Assembly (NCBI RefSeq): GCF_019097595.1
Contig: NC_080720.1
Location: 20,196,352-20,260,351 of the forward strand
From: Hemibagrus wyckioides
Taxonomy: Eukaryota; Chordata; Actinopteri; Siluriformes; Bagridae
Direction: 5' to 3'
DNA: 64,000 nt
Positions within the stretch are counted from its first letter, which is position 1. Each line of letters starts with the position of its first letter. The notes beneath the pieces are model-generated. The model had not been told where the DNA came from. It made no database searches and worked only from the letters and a program-made list of their open reading frames with translations. The position numbers and the translations under genes are program-made. This document shows, in pieces, positions 12,926 through 25,876 of the stretch.

Positions 12926-15580
12926 CTTTCTGTTACATGAGAAGCAGTTCAAAAAGACACATCTGCTGCCTTTATACTGTATGTGCTGGAGAAACCACTT
13001 TCTAGCCTTCACCTTCCATGTTTGATAGCTGTTTCAGAGGGGAAAAAAGTGCTGTCCGATGTTGTGACAGGCTTTTATGAAGAAGCAGTTTCAAATATGT
13101 TAATACAGAAAATGTAAAATTTAATATCAGGTAAAGAGGTAGAAGCTGCACATGCAGGTAGAGATTTTGATTTGTGACGTGTAAGAGGAATAAACACACA
13201 GGGAAGTGCAAACCAAAAGAACTAAACAAACAAAACATAAAAAAAATCTGAACAACACTATTTAAGTGGAGCAACAAAAAAGACATGATGATAAAAGAAG
13301 CTTGACAAAGACAGAGTGAAGCACAGGAACATAATAGTGTTGCTGATTACTGCAGATGCAAAAGAGTTGTGAGTGTTCAGTAAGCATGTGATGTGTAGGG
13401 TCATGTGACATGCAGGGGCTGATGGTTATTGTAGTTCCTGACAAAGAGAATACAAAGCCTAAGCTGGTTTGTTACAGTATGGTTACATCATGACTCATAA
13501 GGCTTAACTGAATCCATTTTGTTATATTAAATGTGCACTATTTAAGTAATCTGATTTCCATGGCTACAAAGATGGGACTCAGTGGAAAAAATGGAGATGA
13601 GGAATAATGAGTGGAAATTTCCACACGACTCTCAGTTCAGCTAGTATGGAAACCATTCCGTGGAATGTAGTGTTTTAGTTTTGCACATGTCCAATGTTGG
13701 TGGCATATGTGTACTAAGGGTCCTGTAGTCATTGGAAAAAGAAAGTGGAAAGTGAAAAAGAATAAATAATCTGTTACACGTTAAAATGTAGACCCGGGAA
13801 ATGGATGAAGCTTCGGCACTATTCATAAATATAGTGCAAAAAAAGTTCACAGTGCTTTACTAACAAGTACAACATCCGTAGTAAGTTTAATAAGAAAGTA
13901 TTATACAATACAGTATAGGATATACTATCTGTTTGGGAGAATTGATTATTAATCTCTGAGTCATTCTAAATAATTATTAGCTCTCTCAACAAAATCCTGG
14001 TGTTTTGATGGTATCATGAATGGTGATATTCTGTTCTAATCATTTATTCGTTAATAGCTGAAATGATTGTTCATGATGCAACTGCAGTTGTTTTCTTTTT
14101 ACCCATTATTACCCATAATCTTTACATACTAACACCAGAGTTACTTTCAGAAATATGAATTGGCTTATAGTATGTAGTATGTGTCAACTTAAGAGTCAAA
14201 ATCAGGTGACTTTTGAAGGCTGTATGAGTGCTTGTCCCAGTTTGACCCCAGATCCAGACCCCAGTCAATAAAAATCAGCCCCTCAACCCAGAACAACAGC
14301 TCCTCCACTTAATGTTCATGTTCTCAGAGTAAAGCACATATAGTACAGTATGTGTCACCTATATGCGCTGTACAGTACTGAGAGAAGAAGACTATAGGCA
14401 TAAAGAGTCCATGGCATTGAGAGTAATGTTATGGGGTTACGCTGAGGCTCTGAGACCTTTTATTGCCTGTAATGCAGAGCCCTGGTCCATATGTAAGAGA
14501 AATGTAGACAACAAATACTTATACCCTATGTGCAGCCCCAAATAGCCCAGTTTGCAGAAGGCTCGTAATTAGAGATATGGCACTGCGGCTATGTTATTGA
14601 ATTGCATAATTAATTAGTCATTGTCAGCGTTACTGCATCAGCTATGACAGCTTTATCTCTTCGATTGAATTTGAGCTTTAAATAGTCAGTGATTTCATTC
14701 ACAAGTTTAAAAACAGTGAATGTTGTATTGGTCCAATCTGAAATATTCCTAGGCAAATATAAAGCAAATCTTGTATGAAGTATGCAAAGGAACTGTGTCA
14801 TATAAGCTTAGAGTTTGGAAAGAGAGATTAAGCCAGAAAAATAGAGAAGAAAAGAAAAAGAAAAAAGGGAAATCCCTTACCAGGCAATGGTTCTATCCTT
14901 CCAGTTTGAGCCACCCATCCAAAACGAGTGGTGGACTTAATGCTTCAGTGGTGAGGTAACATCCCCCAATGACTCTTCCATCAGAGCAAACTGCAGCGCC
15001 CCTCACTTCCCTCTACTGCAGCAGAGCTCGCTGACACACACACACACACACACACAGTAACCCCCATCTCACACACACACACAAGAGCTTGCTCAATGTT
15101 GTCACACCACCCATACCCTTTATCACACACATCTCTCTCTCTCTCTCTCTCGCTCTCTCTTCGTCTCATTACCTCTCCTCAATTCTCTCTCTCACACTGA
15201 CATATACACATGCTCTCCCTTGATTCCTTTCTAATACTCATTTACTTCCCGTGCTTCTGTCTCTCTCTTTCCCTCTTTCTCTCTCTCCCTCTCTCTCTCT
15301 CTTTCTCTCTCTCCTCATTTAGGATGCTGCTCACACACTGCTGCATGCAGAAAGCTACGCCCAAACAGGTACTGGAGGACAATCTTAAATGATAAATATG
15401 TAAAATCCTCCTCCCGGTGGGAACTGTACTGTTTTAGCCATTGGAATGAGGCAGCAGGGAACAGACGGTGTGCTCACAACAAAACTGGTGAGGGTAGATA
15501 TCGTTTCTAAACAAACTATTCACTGAGCCATATAGTATAATAAGGATTGTTGAAAATGTGTTAGTTATGGGGTAATGCAG
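12926..15580. other. intronic/intergenic, no gene recognised
   Basis: Unique AT-rich DNA followed by a CA/CT-rich zone at 15030-15320 (several CT and CA runs). No exon with recognisable protein similarity was seen. Confidence 0.4.
15120..15315. repeat. CT-rich low-complexity tract
   Basis: Successive (CT)n blocks with short interruptions, preceded by (CA)n runs at 15035-15085. Confidence 0.85.
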
Positions 15581-15589
15581 TGACATGCA

Positions 15590-16255
15590 CTCACTGACAA
15601 CTTTATATAGCAATGACAGTAATATACACTCACCTATATGCCTGCATGTTCATGCAGTTATCCAGTCAGCCAATCACGTGGCACTTGCCCAGTGCAGAAC
15701 ACCATTTAGATACAGGTCAAGAGCTTCAGTTAATGTTCACATGAAACATCAGAATGAAATAATGTGATCTCAGGCACTTTGACCATGGTATTGATGTCAG
15801 ATGGGCTGGTTTGGGTATTTCAGGAACTGATGATCTCCTGTGATTTTCAATTCAATTCAATTTTATGTATATAGTGCTTTTAACAAAGAACATTGTCACA
15901 CAGGAGCTTTAGAGAAATCTGTATAGATATCGAAAGTCATATCTTTAGATATACATCATTCATTGATTTTCATGCCATCTCAGAGTTTGAACAAAATCTT
16001 GTGCAAAACAAAATCATCCTTTTTTCCATCCTTGGTGATGAAATAAATCAGAGAGGAATCACTAGATGAGCTGAAACAGGATGCTATAACTCATCTAACC
16101 ACTCATTCAAAATGTGGTGAGCAGAAAAGCATCTCAGAACACACAACACATCAAGATATAACAGCACTAGGCTACACTGAGGTCCACTGATGTCAGCCAA
16201 GAACAGGAATATGAGTCTGCAGTGAGCTCACCAAAAGTCTTCAACTGTGTAGTTT
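15590..16255 (+). mobile_element. degenerate Tc1-like transposon with a nested insertion
   Basis: The body matches the same family as the 23.25-kb copy: 'gatacaggtcaagagcttca', 'tttgaccatggtattgatg', 'agatgggctggtttgggta', and later 'gtgagcagaaaagcatctca' and 'cagaacacacaacacatca'. The middle of the transposase is missing and no frame is open. A foreign 114-bp segment interrupts it at 15850-15963. Confidence 0.7.
15850..15963 (+). mobile_element. nested 'ATTCA' repeat-family insertion with 9-bp target duplication
   Basis: The insert starts attcaattcaattttatg, continues 'atagtgcttttaacaaagaa', and is flanked by the direct duplication tgattttca at 15841-15849 and 15964-15972. Removing it restores continuity of the surrounding Tc1-like sequence. 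A related sequence in the opposite orientation lies at 61200-61250. Confidence 0.7.
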
Positions 16256-18300
16256 CAGTGAGCTTGTGCCCAAAGTAGACTAATATTCCTAACCGAAGTG
16301 GAAACCAATGTGGACTTATAACTGAATAGATGACATTATTTATTATTTTTCCCCATTAACTGAAGCACTTGACCACGTTTGCTGGATTGGATAATGCATA
16401 AATGTATATGTAGTTTTTCCCAATATAGTGGCTAGGAAGTGTATATATTAAATCTCTAATAACACACTGAAAGCACACTGATAGTGACTGTCTAGATACA
16501 AGTATTTAAGTCTGAAAGGTTCAGTTTAAATGAAAGTTTCGATTAAAATGAAACAAAGGCCTTCTGAGAAATCTAAAAACATTTTACAACTATTAAGACT
16601 AGGAATGAGATAAGGGACAAGTGAAAGGTGTCTTTTTTTAAGCTTAGCATGACAGGCATATGCTCCTGCTGAAGTGTATTTTTAATTCTTATGAAGCACA
16701 TTAGAAAGTTTGGGACAGGTGTTGTAAAAAATGGCCAGGTGGTGCAGTTTACCTGCATCTTCTTGTCATATAAATTGGGTTTCAGCCAGGCCTCAAGCAC
16801 AAAAACAGAAACAGAAAATGTCTTCTTCGGTTTCCGTGGAAAACAGCAGTTACAATTCATCACACCCCCACATCATTAGGAATTGAAACTACACAACAAA
16901 GCACATTTGTCTCGCTGCCACAGTCATTCGCGTGAAACAACAAGATTTATGCATGTCATAAAATCCCAACATTTAATTAGTTTAGGACATCCACATTGCA
17001 ATTTAGATTTTTCCCTTCATGTATTACAGAAAATATTCGTAATAGTGACCAAAAGAGACATTTCAGGATATGGAGCGGTTAATAATGTAAGAGTAAGAGG
17101 CAGGCCTGGCAGTCACTGCAGCAGAGTGGCTTGTCAGAGCAGTGACTTTTATCGAAATGAATGCTTTACAAGAGGATTTAGATTAATGAGCACATTATGT
17201 CAGCTCAGATACATTTTCTATCATAGCTAAGACATTTGTAGTAAAACTTGTTAGTTATACTGTCATTTTTAAAGTATAAACATGTTAATGTGATTACTGA
17301 GGGTAAAGATCACAACTTTTTTACTCTATGTAGTTTCAAGATCTTTAAGCAAATATATAGTGTTTTGTGTATGGAAATATTAATAATAGTTAGCGGTTTA
17401 TGGAGAATGCAGTGTGTGGATGAGAGAGAGAGAGAGAGAGAGAGAGATCCTTCAAATCCACATGAATATAAATGAATATAGTCTGTGGAAAACATCATAG
17501 CTGCAAAGTAAAGATAATATTTTATTAATTAGATTAGGCACTGGCTTTATTTATCAGTGCGGCGTACAAGACCTTACGTCGCTCTTAAAAAGCTAAACAG
17601 GCTGAATTAGCAGCCTTGCTGTCTCTAGTGCTAAAGGGATGCCTCAGTGTGTGTGTGTGTGTGTGTGTGTGTGTCTGAGGGTGAAAAGAAGCAGAGTGCT
17701 ATGCTGGCACTGTGCCATATGGTGCCAACTCGGCTGGATCACCTTTCACCACATGGAGCTTGCCACTCCCAATTCAATTAGCCAATCTGCACACAAGGCA
17801 AAAGTAACAAAAGTGGCAACGTTAATCATCAGCTTATACTCCACACTGATTTCTGTATTGTTTCAGACACGTACTGTTATTAGAATTTGCACAAGATGAC
17901 ACTCAGGCACAATGCACTGAATGATTAGCGAGGTAAAAGTAAACAATGTTCAGAAAGTCGAGAATACTCAATAGGTGACATGCGATCCTTTCAAGCTCTG
18001 AGTCACTACCAAAAGGACGATAATATAACCCACATCCACATTTGCCCTATATAGAGTACAATGCATAAATGTGTGTGCTCACTTCCATCTAATTAACCCA
18101 AAACTCTGTGAAAAGGTCTAATTTTGGAACAGGATTAACGTGAGTAGTCTGGTAGTAAGACATCTTTATGAATAAATAATTGTCAGAAATTATGAGGCAT
18201 GACCACTTTATCTCTGACTAAAAGAATTATGTATTAATTAACAGAGTGTACAGACATCTCATGTATTCTTGCATGCTGTAATTACTTCTATATATCTGTC
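16256..18300. other. non-coding, no gene recognised
   Basis: Mostly unique sequence. A (GA)n run lies at about 17423-17446 and a (GT)n run at about 17648-17673. No exons could be supported. Confidence 0.4.
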
Positions 18301-18503
18301 TGTCTGCCTGCCTGTCTGTCTGTCTATAGGAAATTGTATTATGATATCTTGTTTCTTTCACTATATGTTCAGACCTGTTCCATCCTCACAATGAGAAGTC
18401 ATTTGACTTTGTGCTGTGAAGCGTTGACACAATCACATTTGCAATCATGAGCAAGCCCAAAGCTCTCAGCGGCGAAACTCCTTCATTGATTGGCATATGA
18501 TTT

Positions 18504-18524
18504 ATTCTGCAGAAAATGGGAGTC
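18504..18524 (+). repeat. 21-bp exact repeat, copy 1
   Basis: The 21-mer beginning attctgcagaaaatgg recurs exactly at 18885-18905, where it overlaps the first bases of the 183-bp direct repeat. Confidence 0.85.
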
Positions 18525-18902
18525 CCTCTTTGTTTAGCCAGATGTACACCTATTCTTGTGTGAGTGTGTCTGTGTGTGTGTGTGGGTGGTGGTGGTGGTG
18601 GTGTTGGTGGGGGCTCTGTATGCACATACACTGACCTTACCAAAAATATCTTTTGTTTAAGCACAAAAACAGCTAACAAGTAAATAGATGGTTGTCATGT
18701 ATTATCATTCACCAGGATGAGAATTATATATGATTTGCTCCTATAGAAATTATTGTGGAACTGAGAGTAAAGCAGCTGCCAATTATCCCGATCATTCATA
18801 CATATTCTGTAGGCATTTTATCCTGCTCAGGCTTATGGTGGATCCAGAGACAATCCCAAGATCCCAGGAATATTGAAGGCAGTAATTCTGCAGAAAATGG
18901 GA

Positions 18903-19085
18903 GTCACGGTGCGTTTTTGTGTTATGCTTTCTCACAGACACTTCATTGTAAAATTGCTGATTAACAGATGAACAAACTCACTATGAACAAGTCTCTTAAT
19001 TTCAAAAAACACGATCTTCGTTGTCCTGATGTGTGATTTCATGCACCAGAATTCAGTGGTCTTGAAAAGCATAATCACTGCAAAT
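18903..19085 (+). repeat. 183-bp direct repeat, copy 1
   Basis: This copy is identical by eye to 20064-20245 except for one extra C (gtctcttaat against gtctttaat). The flanks differ on both sides. The near identity implies a recent duplication, a gene-conversion event or an assembly duplicate. Confidence 0.9.
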
Positions 19086-20063
19086 GGACTGGATGCTAGT
19101 CACTAGGGCACTGGAGTGTAACAATTTGAATGAAATCATTGATTTTTAAAGGCAATAATTCAACAGATTTGAAAATGAAACATAAATCAGAATTGATTAT
19201 AAATTTTAAAAAAGGACAGAAAACTTTCATAATTTTAAACCAATGTGTAAAAAGGATAGTCATTTTCATGTAAACATGATACCTTTGAAATAGTCCTTCT
19301 CTACATCAAGTTATTAAACCCAAGTTAGTCACATATCAGTAATAAATCAAAGCAAATTGACAGATTCTTATCATCAACATAGAATCATTAGCTTATGAAT
19401 GGAACACTTACTCACTCACTCATTCCTAGAGGCAATTAAGTATAACGAACACAGCAACTGGCATATTTGTAGGAGGATACTGGAGAACCCAGAGGAACCC
19501 ACAAGAAAGTGTGAGAAACTCCACACAGACAAGTTAGGACAGGCAAGATATTTAGAATTATATATATATATACCAAAAGGGGAAAAAAAAGGAAGAAAGA
19601 AATGCTCCATCATGTTCAGAATGACAATGATGAAAGGGGACCCAAAAAATTCACTTGTGCATGTGTACTCAATGTACTTGAGGGTTTTGCCGCTTACAGT
19701 CTGATGAGTCTCCTGACTGGTGTCATACTTTATGGATGTGTGTGGGGTTTGTGTTGTTTTTTTCTCGGTTTGTGCACCTGATTTTGGTTCTTCAATCCCC
19801 ACATCAAGACAATGATGATCATGTCTTTTCTTGTCTATGGGAAAGCATCAGGAGAAAAAAAACAGACGTGATGAACTGAATCTCGCTCTGTGACGATGTT
19901 CCTGCACACACTGCGTTGTCCTGAAACCAGAAACCATGTAGTTTCCGCTTCAAATTCACCAAACTCGCTCCTTGTGCCTTCTTTTTGTTCCTTAAATTAA
20001 AAATAAGTCTGAAGAAGGAAGAAGAAATTTTTTGCAGTGTGTTTGTGTCAGTGCAGAAGCATT
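19086..20063. other. segment between the direct repeats
   Basis: 978 bp without a gene-like frame. It includes a piece of the dispersed repeat ('aacccagaggaacccacaag' near 19487) and a poly-A/GA-rich region. No reverse transcriptase, integrase or polypurine tract was recognised. Confidence 0.5.
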
Positions 20064-20245
20064 GTCACGGTGCGTTTTTGTGTTATGCTTTCTCACAGAC
20101 ACTTCATTGTAAAATTGCTGATTAACAGATGAACAAACTCACTATGAACAAGTCTTTAATTTCAAAAAACACGATCTTCGTTGTCCTGATGTGTGATTTC
20201 ATGCACCAGAATTCAGTGGTCTTGAAAAGCATAATCACTGCAAAT
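20064..20245 (+). repeat. 182-bp direct repeat, copy 2
   Basis: The second copy of the 18903-19085 segment, in the same orientation and separated by 978 bp of unrelated DNA. The ends do not carry TG...CA, so a long terminal repeat is not clearly supported. Confidence 0.9.
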
Positions 20246-21419
20246 TTCACACAGATTCTTTGCTCTTTAAAATGTTGATTGAAGAACAAAATCAGCAAAT
20301 TTACTTTAAGACTTTAGGGCTAAAAAATGATCCAAATACCACACGCATCCATAAGGTAGGATGTCACCCAGGAGACTCAGCAGCCTGTAAGCGTATACTA
20401 CTACCTAGCCAAAATTGATACTATTTGTTTCAAGCAGGAGTCTTAAGGGAGTGTGTTTTCTGCTGCAGGCATATTGTCTCTCTGTGGAAACTAAGTCTAG
20501 ACCCAGATTGCAGCAGCTTTCACATACACATTCAAACTGTGAAAAGAAAGTGAGATGATAGTAAAAGCTGGAACAGAGTGAACTTATCCATATTGTATAT
20601 ACGTATCAGATATATGTAACGCAATTTGCTCTGCCTATTATATGTGTAGTACACAGTGTCACACCTTGATTTATTTGCTTGTATTTATAAAGCTCTGTTG
20701 ACATTTTCCTTGGAAACTAAGTCTGTTTTCCTGCCTCTGGCTAATGGCAAAGCCAAACTGCAACATGGTAGAGATGAAATACAGCATATGTGGATATGAT
20801 TTTCTTTCTAGCTATTCTAAACCTACTATGAAAACACATGGAAACCGTTTTCCGTTCTGTAGTGGGAATGAATTAGAGTCACTAAAAATGTTGGGGATTT
20901 CATCAGTTTCTCTTTGAGTATGTTGCACCCTTTAATGATATCTAATTTCCAGAGGTCAAAATGCTAATACTTGTCAGGATACACTGTGCATTATCTCCAT
21001 CAGTCATATCATATTGATCGGAGGTGATGTGGGTTATAAGCAAGTGTGGAAAAAAAAATCTATAAAAGGCTACAGTGTTTGGTCTTATGGAAGGGGTCTG
21101 AATCAGAAAGGTCACTAAATTATTAATAATTCTAAGTCTCACACACACGCACACACACACACAGAGGGTCTCTGCCACCCAAATTTGTAGGATCAAATTT
21201 CTTGCCATGCCTTTGCTATTTAACATGAGTACGAGGTGACAAGTCCACAAAATCCTGCTGTTGTTTGACTGAGTGTAAAACAGCCACAGAACAAACATGG
21301 AGGTTAAAGGCATATACTGAAATTTGGCACGGTGAAGGCCATTTGTGTCCTGAGCCTCTCATGGATGTTATTTGCGCCACACTTCATTTTCTCTCCGAGT
21401 GTGGGGAGGAGAGATAAAA

Positions 21420-21422
<3 letters not shown>

Positions 21423-21494
<72 letters not shown>
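21423..21494. repeat. (CT)n microsatellite
   Basis: About 36 uninterrupted CT repeats. All long Leu-Ser or Arg-Glu frames here are artefacts. Confidence 0.97.
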
Positions 21495-21496
<2 letters not shown>

Positions 21497-21546
21497 TCTG
21501 CTTCTGCAACTACTGCTGCAATGCAGGGGTTTAACAAGGAAATGTG

Positions 21547-21560
21547 AAGCTAGAGGGCGC
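21547..21560 (+). promoter_or_regulatory. candidate CTCF-type motif
   Basis: The sequence aagctagagggcgc matches the CTCF core consensus (CCASYAGRKGGCRS) at its last 11 of 14 positions. Only motif matching supports it. Confidence 0.2.
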
Positions 21561-22139
21561 AGGCAGCACTTTCTCTTTTGTGCTCGCTCACAGACGCACA
21601 AACAGAGGACAAGCACGATGCATTCTTCCTTATAGCACAGAGAGTTTAATGTGATAATGCAGAGGTGAAGCGTGACAGTTTCAGTCAGCAGAATCCCTAC
21701 ATTTCAATAAAAGGAAAAGCATTACTAATATAAGCAGTAAACTTCTTCAACCTTCTTTTATCATTTAAACAGACGAAGTTCATCAGTCAAGACGTTTAGT
21801 GTGTTATGTTTGATTCCTTCATTTCAATGAGGCAAATGTAGCGGTTTAAGAAAGCTTATGACCACTTGAACATCATATGTAAGTGCTGAGCTAAATAATC
21901 TTAACCAGATTTTCTCTTGGGGTTTCTAACACCATAAAGGGTGACGAAAGCACATTACATAGCTTCAGAAATCAGTAGTGGCAGCCATTTTGAAGCCAGA
22001 ATCACTACAAAGCTGATTCTCCAGCCTGAAAATAAACCCCGCCCACTAGCCAAAGCAGATCTTCATGCTACGCTTTCATGGTAGTTGTGACTCAGGCAGC
22101 AGATGACTCCAGAAGTACAAACTTCTCTATTCATTCGTT

Positions 22140-22300
22140 TCCATTAACTGGTTTATCTGTGTCTGGGTCACGATGAAACCACAGCTTATCTTAGGATAAC
22201 TGTGAGAGGAATACATCCAGGATGGAATGTCTATCTATTACAGGGCACCACACACACACACACACACAATTACACAGTTATGCACAAATATACATACCAG
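22140..22300. repeat. dispersed repeat fragment ('aaaccgg' family)
   Basis: Begins 'ttaactggtttatctgtgtc', followed by 'acatccaggatggaatg' and a CA run. The order of these blocks resembles the other copies at 26.3, 35.2, 48.2, 51.7 and 62.9 kb. Confidence 0.45.
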
Positions 22301-23249
22301 TTAAAATTACATTGCTTTTGGAGGAGAAAGGAATCCAATGCAAACATGCAAAACCTGAAAAGTAACCTGAGGACTAAATCAAGGCACTCTGAGGCAACAA
22401 CACTTCCTGCTGCTCCAGAGGCACTGCCCAAAATGAATTCAGCAAAGTTATAATATTCAATTTGTGAGTCAGCACCCAGAGTTGATGGATTTAGTGAGTA
22501 AAACAAAAAGTAATTGAATTCATATGAATAAAGGAAACAGACTGCAGCCTCTTTTTGTAGAAGTGCACTATTTATCCTGAGAGACTGTGAGCTGCATATG
22601 GATTAATCTTTATCATAGTGTTTCCTTTTAGCCTCTTTCTCAGAAAATTACAGTTGAAAATCATTTACACCAGTTTTTTCTGTTGTCAGTGTACAGTAAT
22701 CTCCTTCCATCACATTAGATCCCTAATTTTTACAGCAACTATTTGAGGCTTAATTATTTTTCTTCAGCTGCCATTATGAAAAATGGATTGAAGCACACTT
22801 CCAAATCATTGCCCATATTTTTTTTTCACTCCACAAATTCATTGTCAGTTCCCTGTTTAAGTTTGTAAAATGTTTTAAAGCCAATGGACTTGCTTTAGCT
22901 CTGGTTTGTGTTGAATTTTGTTTGCATCTTGTCATAAATCCAAAACTCCTCTCTGTTAATACCAATCAGTATTTGCTTAAATCACAGCAATGCAGAGTTG
23001 CATGGTGTGTACATTTTGGAGATGTACAGATTGGCTCACTTGTGACGACACTTACACATAAACCCTCCAATGTGAAATAAAGTCATAAATGAATTAATAA
23101 TGTAGTGTATGTACGTATTCATGTCATTAAGCACTGCAAAATCATTAAGCAACCATTGAATTGATGGGAATCAAAGTGAAGTATAGAAAAAAAGGTAATG
23201 CTATGTTTGAGATGGCTAGCACAATAAAAATTTAAATGGTATGGTTATA

Positions 23250-23922
23250 CTCTCACTGGGCACTTTATTAGGAACAGCTAAACTGCAGCTATTGCAATTA
23301 TTTAATCAACATATCGTGTGGCAGCAGTTTAATGCATAAAAACCTGCAGACACGACCCGCCGGTTTCGGGTACTCTTCACATCAACACAACCGTCTCTAG
23401 AGCTTATTCAGAATGGTGCAATAAAGAAAAAACATCCAGTGACAGTGATAGTTCTGTGGATAGAAATACGTTGTTGATGAAAGAGGTCAACTGAGAATGG
23501 CCAGACTGGTCAGAGGTGACAGGAAGGCTATAGTAAATCAGATAACCAGTCTGTACAGCAGAAAAACATCTCAGAACACACAACACATTGAGCCTTATGT
23601 TAGATGAATTACAACAGCAGAAGACCATGCCGAGATCCACTTCTGTCAGGAGGGGATAGAAATCTGAGGCTGTAGTGGGCACAGGATCACCAACACTGGA
23701 CAGTTGGAAAAATTGAGCTTGGTCTATTGAATCTCTATTTCTGGTGAGGCACACAGTTGGTTGGGTCAGAATTTGGTGCATGAATCCATGACCTGCCTTG
23801 TGTTACATGTGCATATGTCCCTACATATGCCCGCCCCCCATCCAAGAATTCCGGCTGTTTTGAGAACAAAGGGAGGCTTCATCCAGTATTAGTATAGTGT
23901 TCCTAATGAAGTGCTCAGTGTC
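23250..23922 (+). mobile_element. internally deleted Tc1-like transposon with terminal inverted repeats
   Basis: The left end 'cactgggcactttattagga' and the right end 'tcctaatgaagtgctcagtg' are inverted repeats. The interior keeps successive pieces of a Tc1-family transposase gene in sense orientation (for example 'gaatggccagactgg', 'agcagaagaccatgcc', 'gaatccatgacctgcc'). Most of the catalytic region is missing: the sequence jumps to 'ccggctgttttgagaacaaa' at the 3' end. It is non-functional and about 673 bp long. Confidence 0.8.
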
Positions 23923-23999
23923 CTTCCTTCACTGGTGAGCAGTTCGTTAGATAGATAATCATGGAGATTTTTATAATTAATAAAACATTATAGAATTTA

Positions 24000-25238
24000 A
24001 GGAATAGTGGTTTGATTGCCTTGCCGTTTGTATGGATTGAGACGGAATACTAAAATTTTTCATCTAGGAGGTTCTGTGTTGTTTGCTTTGTTGGACTGAG
24101 GCAGGGACTGCAGCAGTGGTGGCAAAATGTAAAGGATGGAATGCTCTGAGCATCAGATAAGGATAAGATCAGATAGAAATAGATTGTAGTATAGATGGTA
24201 GTAGGAGGGTAGGAGGTAACCCAGTGTAGAATTTTGGTTGAAAGGGGAACAATATGTCCTAGGTAATGAGGAAGTGGTCAGAGTTCCCTTTAGAGAATAA
24301 GCTCTTTTTTAGAAAAGCAGTTGTGAGGTTGTTTAAAGAAACATTATGTAGAAGCAGATGTCTGGAGGACGGTAGTGACACACAGACACTTGCATTTCCG
24401 ACACTGCTTTTTCACAGTTTAATGTCATATGCTAAAAACTGGCTCAAGAACATTGAAAAAAAACCACCGCTAGTCTTTTTACCTGACACTACAAGGCTTC
24501 TCGTTTGCATCTTCACTAAAGAGGCTTGACTTCTCATAAGATTTCCTGACCTGATTCTCTTTAGTATACATCATCTAAACACTCAGTAATGAAATAAAAA
24601 CAAATCTCTTGATTTTTTTTTTTTCCAGATGCTTTTCACTATGACCTTCTGTCCAAAACCGCCAACATTTGCCTGCTGAAAGAATATATACTTGCTTTCC
24701 ATGGCAATTGGAACAAAACACTTCAACACGGTCCAAATAAACATATTCGATTACCACAGCTCAGAGGATATGGCCTACAGGTCTAAGCAATAGACTAAGC
24801 AATAAAGCTGGCTTTTATTAATTTGCTTGAAACATTTTTTCCCCCTGAGGAACGTAGACCAAAGCAGATTCACTGTCCCTCCTGTGATTATACATTTTAA
24901 TTAAAGTTATATTAAAATATGATATGGCATAAGACATTTATAATAGTTTAAAAACTAACACTGGTTAATGTGCTAACATCACACAACACACATTGGTTTA
25001 TTACTGAAAAAGGTCTAAATGATAGATTTATGCAAGTTGATAATTTTCAAATAATTTTTTACAGAAATAATAAATGATTTTAGAGATATGAATGAATATG
25101 ATCACTCTAATTTACAGTAATTCCCAGCAATTATCACTTGCACTGCAATTGTCATTTGCCTTTTGGGTTTCTAACCCAAACCTTTTTGGTGAAATGATTC
25201 CAAATGGATATTATGACATTATGTTCTGTTTCTGTCTT
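24000..25238. other. non-coding, no gene recognised
   Basis: Unique AT-rich sequence. A pyrimidine tract plus 'ccag' at about 24615-24628 looks like an acceptor but leads into no supported exon. Confidence 0.4.
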
Positions 25239-25371
<133 letters not shown>

Positions 25372-25876
25372 CATATATGAATAAGCTGCATAAGCTGACT
25401 TCTTCACTTCTATTCAGTCACTCTGTGTCATCCAGGAGCTTGCAGAGAGATGGAGAGAGAGAAGTGTTTCCATTTTTATTACTGAGCTCCCGCAGTAATG
25501 CGGCATGTCAGGATGGTGAAGATTAACTTAAACAACATGCACACGCTTCACTTAAATATAACTTGTATGAATGTGAATCAAACTTCAAAATAGTAACATG
25601 TAATCATTCGAGCCATATACAATTAATTTGTACAACAATTTCCATAATTCACTCATGACCCCTAGTCTGGGAACCAGTGGGTTAGATAATGTGGTTAAAA
25701 AGCTTATTTTACAGGAAAGCCACTAAAAGTGTCTGATTGAGTTTCTGTTAATAAGGTTTCTGATTAAACAAAGGAAAGAAATGTTGAGGATCACGAGCAA
25801 ACCTTTCCGCAAGATTGCTAAACACACTACTGTATGTTGGTGGCCTACACTTTCAGCAAGAAACATATACATAAAT

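Noticed and set aside
12600..13025. 141-residue plus-strand frame
   Set aside because: Crosses a tRNA-derived SINE remnant and has no recognisable domain or codon bias.
19399..19802. 101- and 128-residue frames on opposite strands between the direct repeats
   Set aside because: They overlap each other and a dispersed-repeat piece; no retroelement motifs such as reverse transcriptase.
18903..20245. LTR retrotransposon bounded by the 183/182-bp repeats
   Set aside because: No TG...CA ends, no target-site duplication, no convincing primer binding site or polypurine tract, and no gag/pol similarity.
21304..21635. Long Arg-Glu and Leu-Ser frames on both strands
   Set aside because: Translations of the (CT)n tract.
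24600..24780. Polypyrimidine tract plus 'ccag' resembling a plus-strand acceptor
   Set aside because: The following sequence has no frame matching a known protein and no clear donor.
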